The notes under the pieces: generated by a model
Told to the model about the DNA's origin: nothing
Database searches by the model: none
The model's input: the letters and a program-made list of their open reading frames with translations, nothing else
Origin: Clostridia bacterium
Lineage (GTDB): Bacteria > Bacillota > Clostridia > Oscillospirales > CAG-272
Length of the DNA: 59,724 nucleotides
NCBI GenBank assembly: GCA_017504405.1
Contig: JAFVRG010000003.1
Coordinates: 1 to 59,724, forward strand
Direction of reading: 5' to 3'
Position numbers and translations under genes: made by a program
Part shown: positions 50,034-57,450 of the stretch, one piece after another
How positions within the stretch are numbered: the stretch's first letter is position 1
How the letters are laid out: the number at the start of each line of letters is the position of its first letter

Positions 50034-51518
50034 TCAATTGGCGCTGTCCCAAATAACGGGGTTGCCCTGACTGTCAAAGTGCCAGAAATTTCCGACCTCG
50101 TTTTTCCAATTGGCATCCCACTCGTAGCGTCCGGTTTCCTCGTTTTTCTCCCAAAGACCCTCGCTCTGCTCTGCGGGCGGATCCTCGCTGTAATAGTATC
50201 TCGGTGCGCCTGTGGTCTTACCGCCACTCTCTCTATAGAAATAGTCTGCCATATGCTGGTTTATTGCGCCCTGACCGTTGGGCTGGGTAAGTCCGTCGAT
50301 CCACTGCTCCTTTATTCCGTGGAAGAATATTGCTTCAAGGGCTGAGCAGCCGTCCCATGCTCCCTGTCCTGACCAGGTTGTTTCGTGTAGAATAACAGTG
50401 GAGGGGATAATGACGTACTTAAGCGATGAGCAACCCACGAAGAAATTGTAGGGAATGCCACGAATGCCCTCTCCAATGCTCACGAACTCAAGAGAGGTGC
50501 AGCCCACAAAGCTCTCGTTTCCAATTAGCATTCCGTGAGTGGTTGCTCCAATCTTCTTCACTCCTATATCCACCCTCTCAAGTGATGAGCAGTTCTGAAA
50601 AACTCTTTCGTATGAGCTGTGAAGAGCGAGTGTTCCGTCGATTGTTTCAAGATTTACGCATCCAAAGAACGCCTCAGTTCTGATTTTAACCAGCTTAAAG
50701 GGAACGTTGAAGGATTTAAGTCCTACACAGTTTTTGAATGCGCTCTCACCTATATCCTCAAGGGTTTCGGGGAAGGTGAGTCCCTGCTCGCCAATTCTTG
50801 CGCAAGAAAGGAAAGCCTCAGCCGCAATCTTTTTGAGTGATTCTCCAAAATCGACGAGAACGAGGTTGTTACAGCCGTGAAAGCTCTTCTCTCCGATAGT
50901 GACAACTCCACCCAAGTATACGTCCTCGAGCACATCGCATCCCATAAACGCCTCGTTAGAAATCTCCTTAACCGAGGCGGAGAGCGTAACGCCGACGAGC
51001 GAATCGCAGTTCTCAAACGCACCCGTAGAGAGCTTCGTCAACGCAGCATTTGCCGTAAAGGAGGTGATTCCGCTATTACGGAAGCACCAGTTGCCGATAG
51101 TTTCAACCTTGCTACCCATAACTACCTGTTTTAGAGCTGAGCAGCCTTCAAAGGCATAGCTTCCTATCTTGGTTACGTTATTGCCGACCGTTACCTTCGT
51201 TATAGAGGGCACGTACTGAAACGCCTTGTTCTCTATCTCTGTTACGGGTATACCGTTAAAGGTATCGGGAATAACTACCTCAGTTCCCTCAAAATCGGGA
51301 TACAGACCCAAAACGGAGTAACGGGTACCGTCCCTTGATATTTCATACAGTATACCGTTAGGATCCTCCGGCAGCTGTGGCGCAGGAGACGCTGTGGTTG
51401 TGGTGGTTGTCGTAGTTGTCGCACCGTCTGCATCATTGCCCGCATTGCACGCAACTATGAGCAAAAGCGCAACTATGAGCGCAAGCATAAGCGCAAAAAG
51501 CTTCGTTAATTTTTTCAT
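50034..51518 (-). CDS. BspA-like leucine-rich-repeat lipoprotein with Thr linker
   Basis: A 494-residue lipoprotein (MKKLTKLFALMLALI..., lipobox IVAC, Cys24), followed by NAGNDADGA, nine Thr and a Pro-rich ASPAPQLPEDPNG linker. It then has a short SRDGTRYSVLGLYPD domain and about 13 LRR5 repeats, and the same GAPRYYYSE plus W-rich C-terminal module as its neighbour. ATG 51518 is chosen because it starts the signal peptide and follows GGGGAAAGGG; the frame is open to 51548. Tandem with 48588-49988 on the same strand, so the pair probably arose by duplication and then diverged. Surface exposed. Confidence 0.9.
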   Translation of the reverse strand: MKKLTKLFALMLALIVALLLIVACNAGNDADGATTTTTTTTTASPAPQLPEDPNGILYEISRDGTRYSVLGLYPDFEGTEVVIPDTFNGIPVTEIENKAFQYVPSITKVTVGNNVTKIGSYAFEGCSALKQVVMGSKVETIGNWCFRNSGITSFTANAALTKLSTGAFENCDSLVGVTLSASVKEISNEAFMGCDVLEDVYLGGVVTIGEKSFHGCNNLVLVDFGESLKKIAAEAFLSCARIGEQGLTFPETLEDIGESAFKNCVGLKSFNVPFKLVKIRTEAFFGCVNLETIDGTLALHSSYERVFQNCSSLERVDIGVKKIGATTHGMLIGNESFVGCTSLEFVSIGEGIRGIPYNFFVGCSSLKYVIIPSTVILHETTWSGQGAWDGCSALEAIFFHGIKEQWIDGLTQPNGQGAINQHMADYFYRESGGKTTGAPRYYYSEDPPAEQSEGLWEKNEETGRYEWDANWKNEVGNFWHFDSQGNPVIWDSAN

Positions 51519-51682
51519 ACCCTTTCCCCTTGTATTATATATTTTCACGAGTATATAATAACATATTTTTTTATAGTTGTATATACATTTTTTTCACATA
51601 AAGAAAATCTTGTGAAAACAGTACAAACCGAGGCTTCTGTTTTTGTGCATTTTCAACATCTAATCAAACCGATAAAAAAGAA

Positions 51683-51714
51683 AAATGTCCGACGGAGCGA
51701 GTGTCGGACATATT
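51683..51714 (-). terminator. Terminator of rpsT
   Basis: ATGTCCGAC and GTCGGACAT arms (51685-51693 and 51703-51711), with a T-rich tail on the minus strand. It lies 10 nt after the rpsT stop. Confidence 0.85.
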
Positions 51715-51724
51715 TCATCGGCGA

Positions 51725-51988
51725 TTACGCCATTTTGTTGAGTTTAACTGTCAGCGCGCTCTTCTTGTGCGCTGCGTTATTCTTGTGAAGAATACCGTGG
51801 CTTACTGCCTGGTCAATCTTCTTAACAGCAACCTTGTAGAGCTCGGTTGCCTCAGCCTTGTCAGCGGCATCAATTGCAGCATTGCACTTCTTTATAGCAG
51901 TGCGGAGCTGGCTCTTGAGCATCTGATTCTGAAGGCTCTTGGCAGAGATAACCTTAACACGCTTCTTAGCAGATTTGATATTTGGCAA
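51725..51988 (-). CDS. rpsT: 30S ribosomal protein S20
   Basis: An 87-residue basic protein with the S20 pattern PNIKSAKKRVKVISAKSLQNQMLKSQLRTAIKK and the C-terminal VSHGILHKNNAAHKKSALTVKLNKM. It binds 16S rRNA. A TTG start at 51988 is preferred: it gives the usual MPNIKSAKKR N-terminus, with AGGAGG 8 nt before it; the frame also has a GTG at 51997 that would overlap the ribosome site. A TTG start is itself known to limit S20 synthesis in other bacteria. A structured leader precedes it. Confidence 0.95.
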   Translation of the reverse strand: MPNIKSAKKRVKVISAKSLQNQMLKSQLRTAIKKCNAAIDAADKAEATELYKVAVKKIDQAVSHGILHKNNAAHKKSALTVKLNKMA

Positions 51989-52062
51989 AGCAAACACCTC
52001 CTGTAAAATTTGAAATGCAGCAGTACCTGAGAGGGTGTACCGTCTGCGAAAATTTCATACGC
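51989..52062 (-). promoter_or_regulatory. Hairpin leader of rpsT
   Basis: The ~70-nt leader folds into an interrupted hairpin: TGAAAT/ATTTCA (52053-52058 with 52012-52017), then GCAG/CTGC and GTAC/GTAC inside. It could be an S20 autoregulatory site; this is inference. Confidence 0.4.
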
Positions 52063-52068
52063 CATATA

Positions 52069-52097
52069 TCATAGCACAAATATTTGAAAATATCAAG
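52069..52097 (-). promoter_or_regulatory. Promoter of rpsT
   Basis: Minus strand TTGATA (52092-52097), 17-nt spacer, TATGAT (52069-52074). Confidence 0.75.
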
Positions 52098-52156
52098 TCC
52101 TTTTTCAATTTTTTTCAATATTTTTTAATATTTTTCTCTTTTTTATTAAAAAGGGG

Positions 52157-52185
52157 TTGACAAAGCGACCTTTCGGTGTTATACT
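52157..52185 (+). promoter_or_regulatory. Promoter of the ylxM-ffh operon
   Basis: TTGACA (52157-52162), 17-nt spacer, TATACT (52180-52185). Confidence 0.85.
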
Positions 52186-52222
52186 TGTAAAGTATTTTGC
52201 TTTACACCTCGGAGGTGCTCTT

Positions 52223-52576
52223 ATGTTTGAAAAAAATCTGGGCATCGCTTTTCTGCTCGATTTTTACGGTGAAGTGCTCGATGCTCATACGGGAAGTATT
52301 CTGCGTCAGTACTACGACGAGGATTTATCTCTTGCCGAGATAGCTGAGAGTGAGAACATCTCACGTCAGGGTGTTCGACATATAATCAAAAAGGGCGAGG
52401 AGCAGCTTAGCTTTTTGGAAGAAAGGCTGGGGCTTGCCGAGCATTTTATGACTGTGCGCAAAATTTCCGACAGTCTTTTGGAGATTGCGGACAAAATAGC
52501 AAAATCCGACGTTGCCGATGCTGAGGATATTTCCGAAAAGCTACGGCAATATTCGGGAGAAATCCTGAACAAATAA
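52223..52576 (+). CDS. ylxM: YlxM-type helix-turn-helix protein of the SRP operon
   Basis: A 117-residue protein with a sigma70-region-4-like helix-turn-helix (YYDEDLSLAEIAESENISRQGVRHII, residues ~29-54). It is the YlxM/p13 family that always precedes ffh in Firmicutes and modulates SRP function. ATG 52223 is chosen (MFEKNLGIAF) for GGAGGTG upstream; the frame opens at TTG 52157 inside the promoter. The gap to ffh is 16 nt. Confidence 0.93.
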   Translation: MFEKNLGIAFLLDFYGEVLDAHTGSILRQYYDEDLSLAEIAESENISRQGVRHIIKKGEEQLSFLEERLGLAEHFMTVRKISDSLLEIADKIAKSDVADAEDISEKLRQYSGEILNK

Positions 52577-52592
52577 ACCTTGGGAGGTAGAG

Positions 52593-53939
52593 ATGTTTCA
52601 GAGTCTGACTGAAAAGCTGGCGAGCGCATTCAAGCGCTTCCGCAATAAGGGCAAGCTAACAGAGGCAGACGTGCGTGAGGGCATGCGTGAGATAAAGCTC
52701 GCACTGCTCGAGGCTGACGTAAACTTCAAGGTTGTCAAGGAATTTATCAAGGCGGTAACCGAGCGTGCCGTTGGCGCACAGGTGCTCGAGAGCCTCTTAC
52801 CCGAGCAACAGATTGTCAAGATTGTAAACGAGGAGCTGATTCACCTCATGGGTGATGAGTCGGCTAAGCTCGAAATAGCATCCAAGCCACCGACAGTTGT
52901 AATGATGGTCGGTCTTCAGGGTGCGGGTAAAACAACTCACTGCGGAAAAATCGCAGGAATGTATAAAAAGAAGGGGAAAAATCCCCTGCTCGTCGCTTGT
53001 GACGTCTACCGTCCTGCCGCTATCGACCAGTTAAAGGTAGTCGGAGAGGGTCTTGGAATCCCCGTATTCTCTATGGGTAACAAGCTCTCGCCCGTTGAAA
53101 TAGCGAAGGCGGGTATTGAGCATGCGAAGAAGAACGGCAACGACATGGTGTTTATCGACACGGCAGGACGACTGCACATTGACGATGCACTTATGGAGGA
53201 GCTGGAAAAAATCAAAAAGCACACCTCGCCTACCGAAATTCTGCTCGTAATTGATGCAATGCTCGGTCAGGATGCGGTGAACGTTGCGGATTCATTCAAC
53301 TCACGCCTCGACATAACGGGCGTTGTCCTCACTAAAATGGACGGCGACACACGAGGCGGTGCGGCACTCTCCGTAAGATACGTAACGGGCAAGCCGATAA
53401 AGTTTATCGGCACGGGTGAGAAGATGGACGCTATCGAGCTTTTCCACCCCGATAGACTCGCCTCACGTATTCTCGGAATGGGCGACGTTTTGTCACTCAT
53501 TGAAAAGGCTGAGGCGGCATTTGACGAGAAAAGTGCGAAGGAGCTGGAGCGCAAGATGCGTGAATCCACCTTCACCCTTGAGGATTTTCTCGTGCAGATG
53601 AAGCAGTTAAAGAAAATGGGCAATCTCGACCAGCTGCTCAGCATGATACCCGGTATGAGCACGGGTGCGCTCAAGGGTGCAACCGTCGACGAAAAGCAGA
53701 TGGAGCGCACCGAGGCTATTATCCTCTCTATGACGAAAAAGGAGAGAGAAAAGCCCGAAATAATCAACGGCTCACGCCGCAGACGTATTGCAAACGGCAG
53801 CGGAACTACGGTTGAGGACGTAAATAAGCTGCTCAAACAGTTTGACCAGATGAAGAAAATGATGAAACAGTTTTCGGGCGGCGGCAAGCGCAAGGGATTT
53901 CCCGGTATGGGATTTGGCAGGATGAAATTTCCGTTCTGA
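52593..53939 (+). CDS. ffh: Signal recognition particle protein Ffh
   Basis: A 448-residue SRP54 GTPase. The N domain leads to the GTPase with GLQGAGKTTHCGKIAG (G1), DTAGRLHID (G3), TKMDGDTRGGAAL (G4) and GTGEKMDAIELFHPDRLASRILGMGD. The Met-rich M domain (QMKQLKKMGNLDQLLSMIPGM, RRRRIANGSG) binds 4.5S RNA and signal peptides. With FtsY it targets nascent membrane proteins to the translocon. The operon ylxM-ffh-rpsP-khpA is the standard Firmicute arrangement. Confidence 0.97.
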   Translation: MFQSLTEKLASAFKRFRNKGKLTEADVREGMREIKLALLEADVNFKVVKEFIKAVTERAVGAQVLESLLPEQQIVKIVNEELIHLMGDESAKLEIASKPPTVVMMVGLQGAGKTTHCGKIAGMYKKKGKNPLLVACDVYRPAAIDQLKVVGEGLGIPVFSMGNKLSPVEIAKAGIEHAKKNGNDMVFIDTAGRLHIDDALMEELEKIKKHTSPTEILLVIDAMLGQDAVNVADSFNSRLDITGVVLTKMDGDTRGGAALSVRYVTGKPIKFIGTGEKMDAIELFHPDRLASRILGMGDVLSLIEKAEAAFDEKSAKELERKMRESTFTLEDFLVQMKQLKKMGNLDQLLSMIPGMSTGALKGATVDEKQMERTEAIILSMTKKEREKPEIINGSRRRRIANGSGTTVEDVNKLLKQFDQMKKMMKQFSGGGKRKGFPGMGFGRMKFPF

Positions 53940-53995
53940 CGGAGTTTTATATAGAAAATAATTAAAAATAAACATAATTTTTGGAGGAAACAGAA

Positions 53996-54241
53996 ATGGC
54001 AGTTAAAATCAGACTCAGAAGAATGGGCGCAAAGAAGGCTCCCTTCTACCGTGTAATCGTTGCAGACAGCAGATCTCCCCGTGACGGAAGATTCATCGAG
54101 GAAATCGGCTACTACGACCCCATGAAGGAGCCCGCAGTTATCAAGATTGATGCTGACAAGGCTAACAAGTGGCTTGCTAACGGCGCACAGCCCACCGAGA
54201 CTGTAAAGGCACTTCTCAAGAAAAGCGACATAGTTAAGTAA
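53996..54241 (+). CDS. rpsP: 30S ribosomal protein S16
   Basis: An 81-residue protein beginning [20 protein letters not shown] and continuing [20 protein letters not shown], the S16 signature. ATG 53996 is chosen because TTGGAGGAAA precedes it; the frame is open from 53981. Third gene of the SRP operon, 56 nt after ffh. Confidence 0.97.
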   Translation: MAVKIRLRRMGAKKAPFYRVIVADSRSPRDGRFIEEIGYYDPMKEPAVIKIDADKANKWLANGAQPTETVKALLKKSDIVK

Positions 54242-54304
54242 TCACAGCCCCTGCGGTAAACAAAAATTCGGAAGGACGTTTCCCGAAGGAAACGGGTATT
54301 AAAA

Positions 54305-54538
54305 ATGGATCTCAAAAAAATCCTTGTCGATATTGCCCGTGCAATCGTCGATAACCCGGATATGGTTTCCGTAGAGGAAAACGTAGACGGCGATGATGTA
54401 ACGCTCACGCTTACAGTTGCTGAATCGGATACAGGAATGGTAATCGGTCATCACGGTAAGATAGCGAGGGCTATTCGCTCTATTATGAAGGCTGCCGCAA
54501 TATCCTGCGGTAAGCACGTAACGGTAGAAATCAGATAA
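54305..54538 (+). CDS. khpA: KH-domain RNA-binding protein KhpA
   Basis: A 77-residue single KH-domain protein: LKKILVDIARAIVDNPD at the start and VIGHHGKIARAIRSIM, the GxxG loop (GHHGK) of the KH fold. KhpA with KhpB/Jag affects cell division and small-RNA regulation in Firmicutes. It is the last gene of the operon and is followed by a terminator. Confidence 0.95.
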   Translation: MDLKKILVDIARAIVDNPDMVSVEENVDGDDVTLTLTVAESDTGMVIGHHGKIARAIRSIMKAAAISCGKHVTVEIR

Positions 54539-54540
54539 GA

Positions 54541-54580
54541 AAAAAGAGAGCAGTACGGTATTTCGCACTGCTCTCTTTTT
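54541..54580 (+). terminator. Terminator of the ylxM-ffh-rpsP-khpA operon
   Basis: AAAAAGAGAGCAGT (54541-54554) and ACTGCTCTCTTTTT (54567-54580). Confidence 0.9.
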
Positions 54581-54612
54581 CAATTAACTCGGCCTATCGG
54601 CTACACAAAACG

Positions 54613-54639
54613 GGCTCGGTTCTCACCGAGCCTTTTTTT
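54613..54639 (+). terminator. Second terminator hairpin
   Basis: GGCTCGGT (54613-54620), loop TCTC, ACCGAGCC (54625-54632), T7. It backs up the previous terminator, 33 nt on. Confidence 0.8.
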
Positions 54640-54670
54640 GGGGGTGCAAAGCTTTTTATCCTAAAAAACC

Positions 54671-54982
54671 TCACGGTCTATCATTTTTTGATTTGATAAG
54701 GGAAACGGCTCTTTGTGCCGTTTCCCTTATCGCATCAAAGCCTCCGTTCGTTGCCAGGGAAACCGTGACGGCGTTTACGGGAATCAAGAGAGCGCTCGAG
54801 GCTGTCAGAAGCCCTGTAAAGTAATATGCCGAATACAGGACTGCGAGCGCTATAAAAAAGCTCAGAATGCGAGTAGGAATCTTGTTCAAAAACGGTATTT
54901 CCTTCACAAATTCAGTTACAGTCAATACCGCAATGACTGCACCGCCAAAATCGGCGAGCAAGGACCAATTCATAAATTCCAT
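54671..54982 (-). CDS. Phage-type holin
   Basis: A 103-residue membrane protein starting MEFMNWSLLADFGGAVIAVLTVTEFVKEIP. It has two to three hydrophobic segments (residues ~9-25, 36-57 and 62-80) and a C-terminal Arg/Lys tail, like phage holins of Gram-positive hosts. ATG 54982 is chosen for GGGGG upstream; the frame opens at 55009. It would form pores in the membrane to release or activate a lysin, but no endolysin gene is adjacent. The start region overlaps nothing; the XhlA-like gene ends 13 nt upstream. Confidence 0.7.
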   Translation of the reverse strand: MEFMNWSLLADFGGAVIAVLTVTEFVKEIPFLNKIPTRILSFFIALAVLYSAYYFTGLLTASSALLIPVNAVTVSLATNGGFDAIRETAQRAVSLIKSKNDRP

Positions 54983-54995
54983 ATAACCACCCCCT

Positions 54996-55286
54996 TTACG
55001 CAAGCGCAACGCTCATTATAAAGGATACAAGCCCTGCAAAAATGGCGGAAATAACGGCAACTGATACCTGTTGCATCCTTTTTTGAGGCTGACTGCTTAT
55101 TTCCTCTATCTTTTTTTCGTGCTTTGTCAGGTGTTGGTTTGTGTGCTTTAACTCATTAGCGAGCGTAAGCAGCGTTTCATTCATCGAGCGGATTTCGGTC
55201 TGCACCTCTCGCAAAGCCTTTACGTCACGCTCCAAAACCTTTATTTGTTGACTGTGTCTTTCGACTGACAGATAAATATCTTCCAT
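54996..55286 (-). CDS. XhlA-like small protein (coiled coil plus C-terminal membrane helix)
   Basis: A 96-residue protein: about 70 residues of heptad-rich coiled coil (QIKVLERDVKALREVQTEIRSMNETLLTLANELKHTNQHL) followed by one transmembrane helix (VAVISAIFAGLVSFIMSVAL). This is the layout of XhlA, the partner of XhlB holin in the PBSX lysis cassette. With the following holin gene it forms a two-gene lysis-type module. No phage structural genes are in the window, so this may be a prophage relic or a domesticated release system. Confidence 0.7.
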   Translation of the reverse strand: MEDIYLSVERHSQQIKVLERDVKALREVQTEIRSMNETLLTLANELKHTNQHLTKHEKKIEEISSQPQKRMQQVSVAVISAIFAGLVSFIMSVALA

Positions 55287-55416
55287 TTTTATACCTTCTT
55301 TCTTTTTAAATTTTACAGCCCTGCCTGTATTATAAGGTATAAAGCGGACAAAACCTGTCCTATTTAAAAAAGAATTTTAAAAAACCAAAAAGCACTTTTA
55401 TGTCGTGAATACGCAC

Positions 55417-55445
55417 TTGACTTTGCTCATATATTATGTTACAAT
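55417..55445 (+). promoter_or_regulatory. Promoter of the 55483-56673 lipoprotein gene
   Basis: TTGACT (55417-55422), 17-nt spacer, TACAAT (55440-55445). Confidence 0.8.
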
Positions 55446-55482
55446 AAAATTGGAAACACTTGTAACCATAAGGGAGGTTTTT

Positions 55483-56673
55483 ATGAAAAAGAGTATTGCG
55501 TTTGTTCTGCTTATAGCTTTTATCATTCCAATTTTTTCAGCCTGCAAAGGCGAGCAGACTGATATTTGGGACGGAAGCATTGCCACATCATTTGAGAGCG
55601 GTGACGGCTCCGAGAGCGCACCGTATGAAATAAAAACCTGCGCCCAGCTCGCATATTTGGCTCAACAGATAAATACGGGTGTTTCTTATACTGGCAAGAG
55701 CTTTTCTCTGACCTCAAATCTCGACCTTAACAATATCAGCTGGACACCTATCGGCAACGGCATTTATGCGTTTGACGGAAATTTCAACGGTAACGGATAC
55801 ACAGTTTCAAATATGAATATAGACACCTTAACCGTGTTCGATAAGGTTTACTCCCACACTACCACAAAGGAAGCAGTAGCTGGTTTATTCGGTTATTGTA
55901 CTGATGCAACCATTTCAAATCTAAATATTAATGATTCGCAAATGCTTGTATCAAATATCGGAGGGTTCGATCAGATACATACCGGATTTTTGGTAGGATA
56001 TACACAAATAGATTCGTTGTGTAAATTCCAAAGCATTAAGATAGATAATTCAATAGTTTCTGTGAAGAAAACCGAGGAATACGGGAAAACAGCAAATTCT
56101 ATGCTTCACACAGCGGGGCTTGTGGGATATATTTATGTTGCTCAAGGAGCCGATTGTAAGCTGGATTTGATAGACGTAAACATTCAAGCTTCAATTGAGG
56201 AAAAGGCTGATACGAGTTATGTGGGTGGCATTTGCGGTATAGCATTCTGTGAAAATTCCTCTCTGGATTGCTCAAACTTTATTTCATATCTTGATGTAAA
56301 TTGGCAAACGGATTTCAAGGATAATGCGGCGGGTGCATTTGGCGGTACGGGGATTCTCAACTCGTATATGAAGCTGAATAATGGATTTTCAGAGGTAAAT
56401 ACAAACAAAAAATCCACAGAGGTTGAGTACACTTATTCTTATGGGGCAAATGCTATCGTTGGTAAATTGCATCATACGAAAAATCAAGACCGAACAGTAA
56501 GCGGTCAATATGAATTTTCCAATCTGTATGGATGCGTGAAACCGCTTGAAGGCGCTGATTTTGAAGCTCCCATATTATCGCTGTATTTGATGCCTGCGCA
56601 CGCCATATACACCGAAGACAACTGCTACGGCGCACTCACACCGCCCGAGGGATTTAATATGCTCCCAAATTAG
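55483..56673 (+). CDS. Lipoprotein with GLUG-like beta-helix repeats
   Basis: A 396-residue lipoprotein (MKKSIAFVLLIAF..., lipobox FSAC, Cys21). SESAPYEIKTCAQLAYLAQQIN...FSLTSNLDLNNISWTPIG is the entry block common to GLUG/M26-like surface proteins, and FDGNFNGNGYTVSNMNI, AGLFGYCTDATISNLNI and GLVGYIYV are GLUG-type beta-helix turns. The rest is less regular. ATG 55483 is chosen for GGGAGG upstream and the signal peptide; the frame opens at 55405. Surface adhesin or glycan-binding role likely; no enzyme motif is seen. An IS200/IS605 element begins a few bases after its stop. Confidence 0.82.
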   Translation: MKKSIAFVLLIAFIIPIFSACKGEQTDIWDGSIATSFESGDGSESAPYEIKTCAQLAYLAQQINTGVSYTGKSFSLTSNLDLNNISWTPIGNGIYAFDGNFNGNGYTVSNMNIDTLTVFDKVYSHTTTKEAVAGLFGYCTDATISNLNINDSQMLVSNIGGFDQIHTGFLVGYTQIDSLCKFQSIKIDNSIVSVKKTEEYGKTANSMLHTAGLVGYIYVAQGADCKLDLIDVNIQASIEEKADTSYVGGICGIAFCENSSLDCSNFISYLDVNWQTDFKDNAAGAFGGTGILNSYMKLNNGFSEVNTNKKSTEVEYTYSYGANAIVGKLHHTKNQDRTVSGQYEFSNLYGCVKPLEGADFEAPILSLYLMPAHAIYTEDNCYGALTPPEGFNMLPN

Positions 56674-56675
56674 TC

Positions 56676-57400
56676 ATAACCACCGGCCGTGCCGGTGGCT
56701 TGCACTGCCCCCTTAGGGCATAATGCCGGCCGAGCCTAAAAGCTCGCCGAAAAGTCCGCCAACCGCGGATTATTCACCGGCTGTCCCTAAAGGGGCTGTT
56801 TATTTGCCTTCTTCTATCGGCTTACCCGTAAACGGGTCGATGTATTCCTTGAGCGATAACTGCTCTGCGGATACATCTTCTTGCAGTTGGTTCCTTATGT
56901 ATTGTTCTATTACTTTTTTGTTTCTTCCCACTGTATCTACATAGTATCCTCTGCACCAAAAATGTCTGTTTCCGTATTTGTATTTCATATTGGCGTACTT
57001 TTCAAAGATCATTAAACTGCTTTTTCCTTTGAGATACCCCATTATTTGTGACACGCTATATTTTGGTGGTATGGACACTAACATATGTATGTGGTCTTTG
57101 CAAGCTTCTGCCTCTATAATTTCCACTTGCTTATACTCGCATAATTTTCTAAGCATTATGCCTATATCTTTTTTGATTCGTCCATAGATTACTTGTCTGC
57201 GGTATTTTGGCGCAAATACTATATGGTACTTGCAATTCCACTTCGTATGTGCTAAACTATCTGTGTCAAGTTTCACGACTTGATTCCTCCTTTGGTTTTT
57301 GATGCGGTTGGCGAACCTACATCTATTATACCAAAGGAGGATGTCTTTTTCTAGGCATAGCTAAAGCTTTTTGGTGCCACCAGCACTGCTGGTGGTTAAT
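56676..57400 (-). mobile_element. IS200/IS605-family element (TnpA only)
   Basis: A Y1 transposase gene sits between two near-identical imperfect palindromes in inverted orientation: CCACCGGC/GCCGGTGG (56680-56698) and CCACCAGC/GCTGGTGG (57377-57395). These are the subterminal hairpins recognised by TnpA as single-stranded DNA. There is no tnpB. The exact tips are approximate. 56700-56799 also holds several tiny hairpins and no gene. Confidence 0.8.
56800..57276 (-). CDS. tnpA: IS200/IS605 TnpA (HUH-Y1 transposase)
   Basis: A 158-residue transposase. The metal-binding HUH is HIHML (~60), and the catalytic Tyr is in VIEQYIRNQ (~127) on the C-terminal helix. IVFAPKYRRQVIYG, the common N-terminal motif, is present. 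Length fits (~150-160). It excises and inserts the element as a single-stranded circle. Frame intact, so possibly active. Confidence 0.93.
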   Translation of the reverse strand: MKLDTDSLAHTKWNCKYHIVFAPKYRRQVIYGRIKKDIGIMLRKLCEYKQVEIIEAEACKDHIHMLVSIPPKYSVSQIMGYLKGKSSLMIFEKYANMKYKYGNRHFWCRGYYVDTVGRNKKVIEQYIRNQLQEDVSAEQLSLKEYIDPFTGKPIEEGK

Positions 57401-57414
57401 GTTACACAAGAATA

Positions 57415-57448
57415 TAAAAGACCTATCGCCACGGCGATAGGTCCTTTT
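57415..57448 (-). terminator. Terminator of the large surface-protein gene
   Basis: ACCTATCGCC (57421-57430) and GGCGATAGGT (57433-57442), with T-rich tails on both strands, 3 nt after the stop on the minus strand. Confidence 0.85.
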
Positions 57449-57450
57449 AT

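Noticed and set aside
57377..57395. Ordinary terminator
   Set aside because: The hairpin has no T tract and pairs in design with 56680-56698, so it is the end of the IS200/IS605 element.
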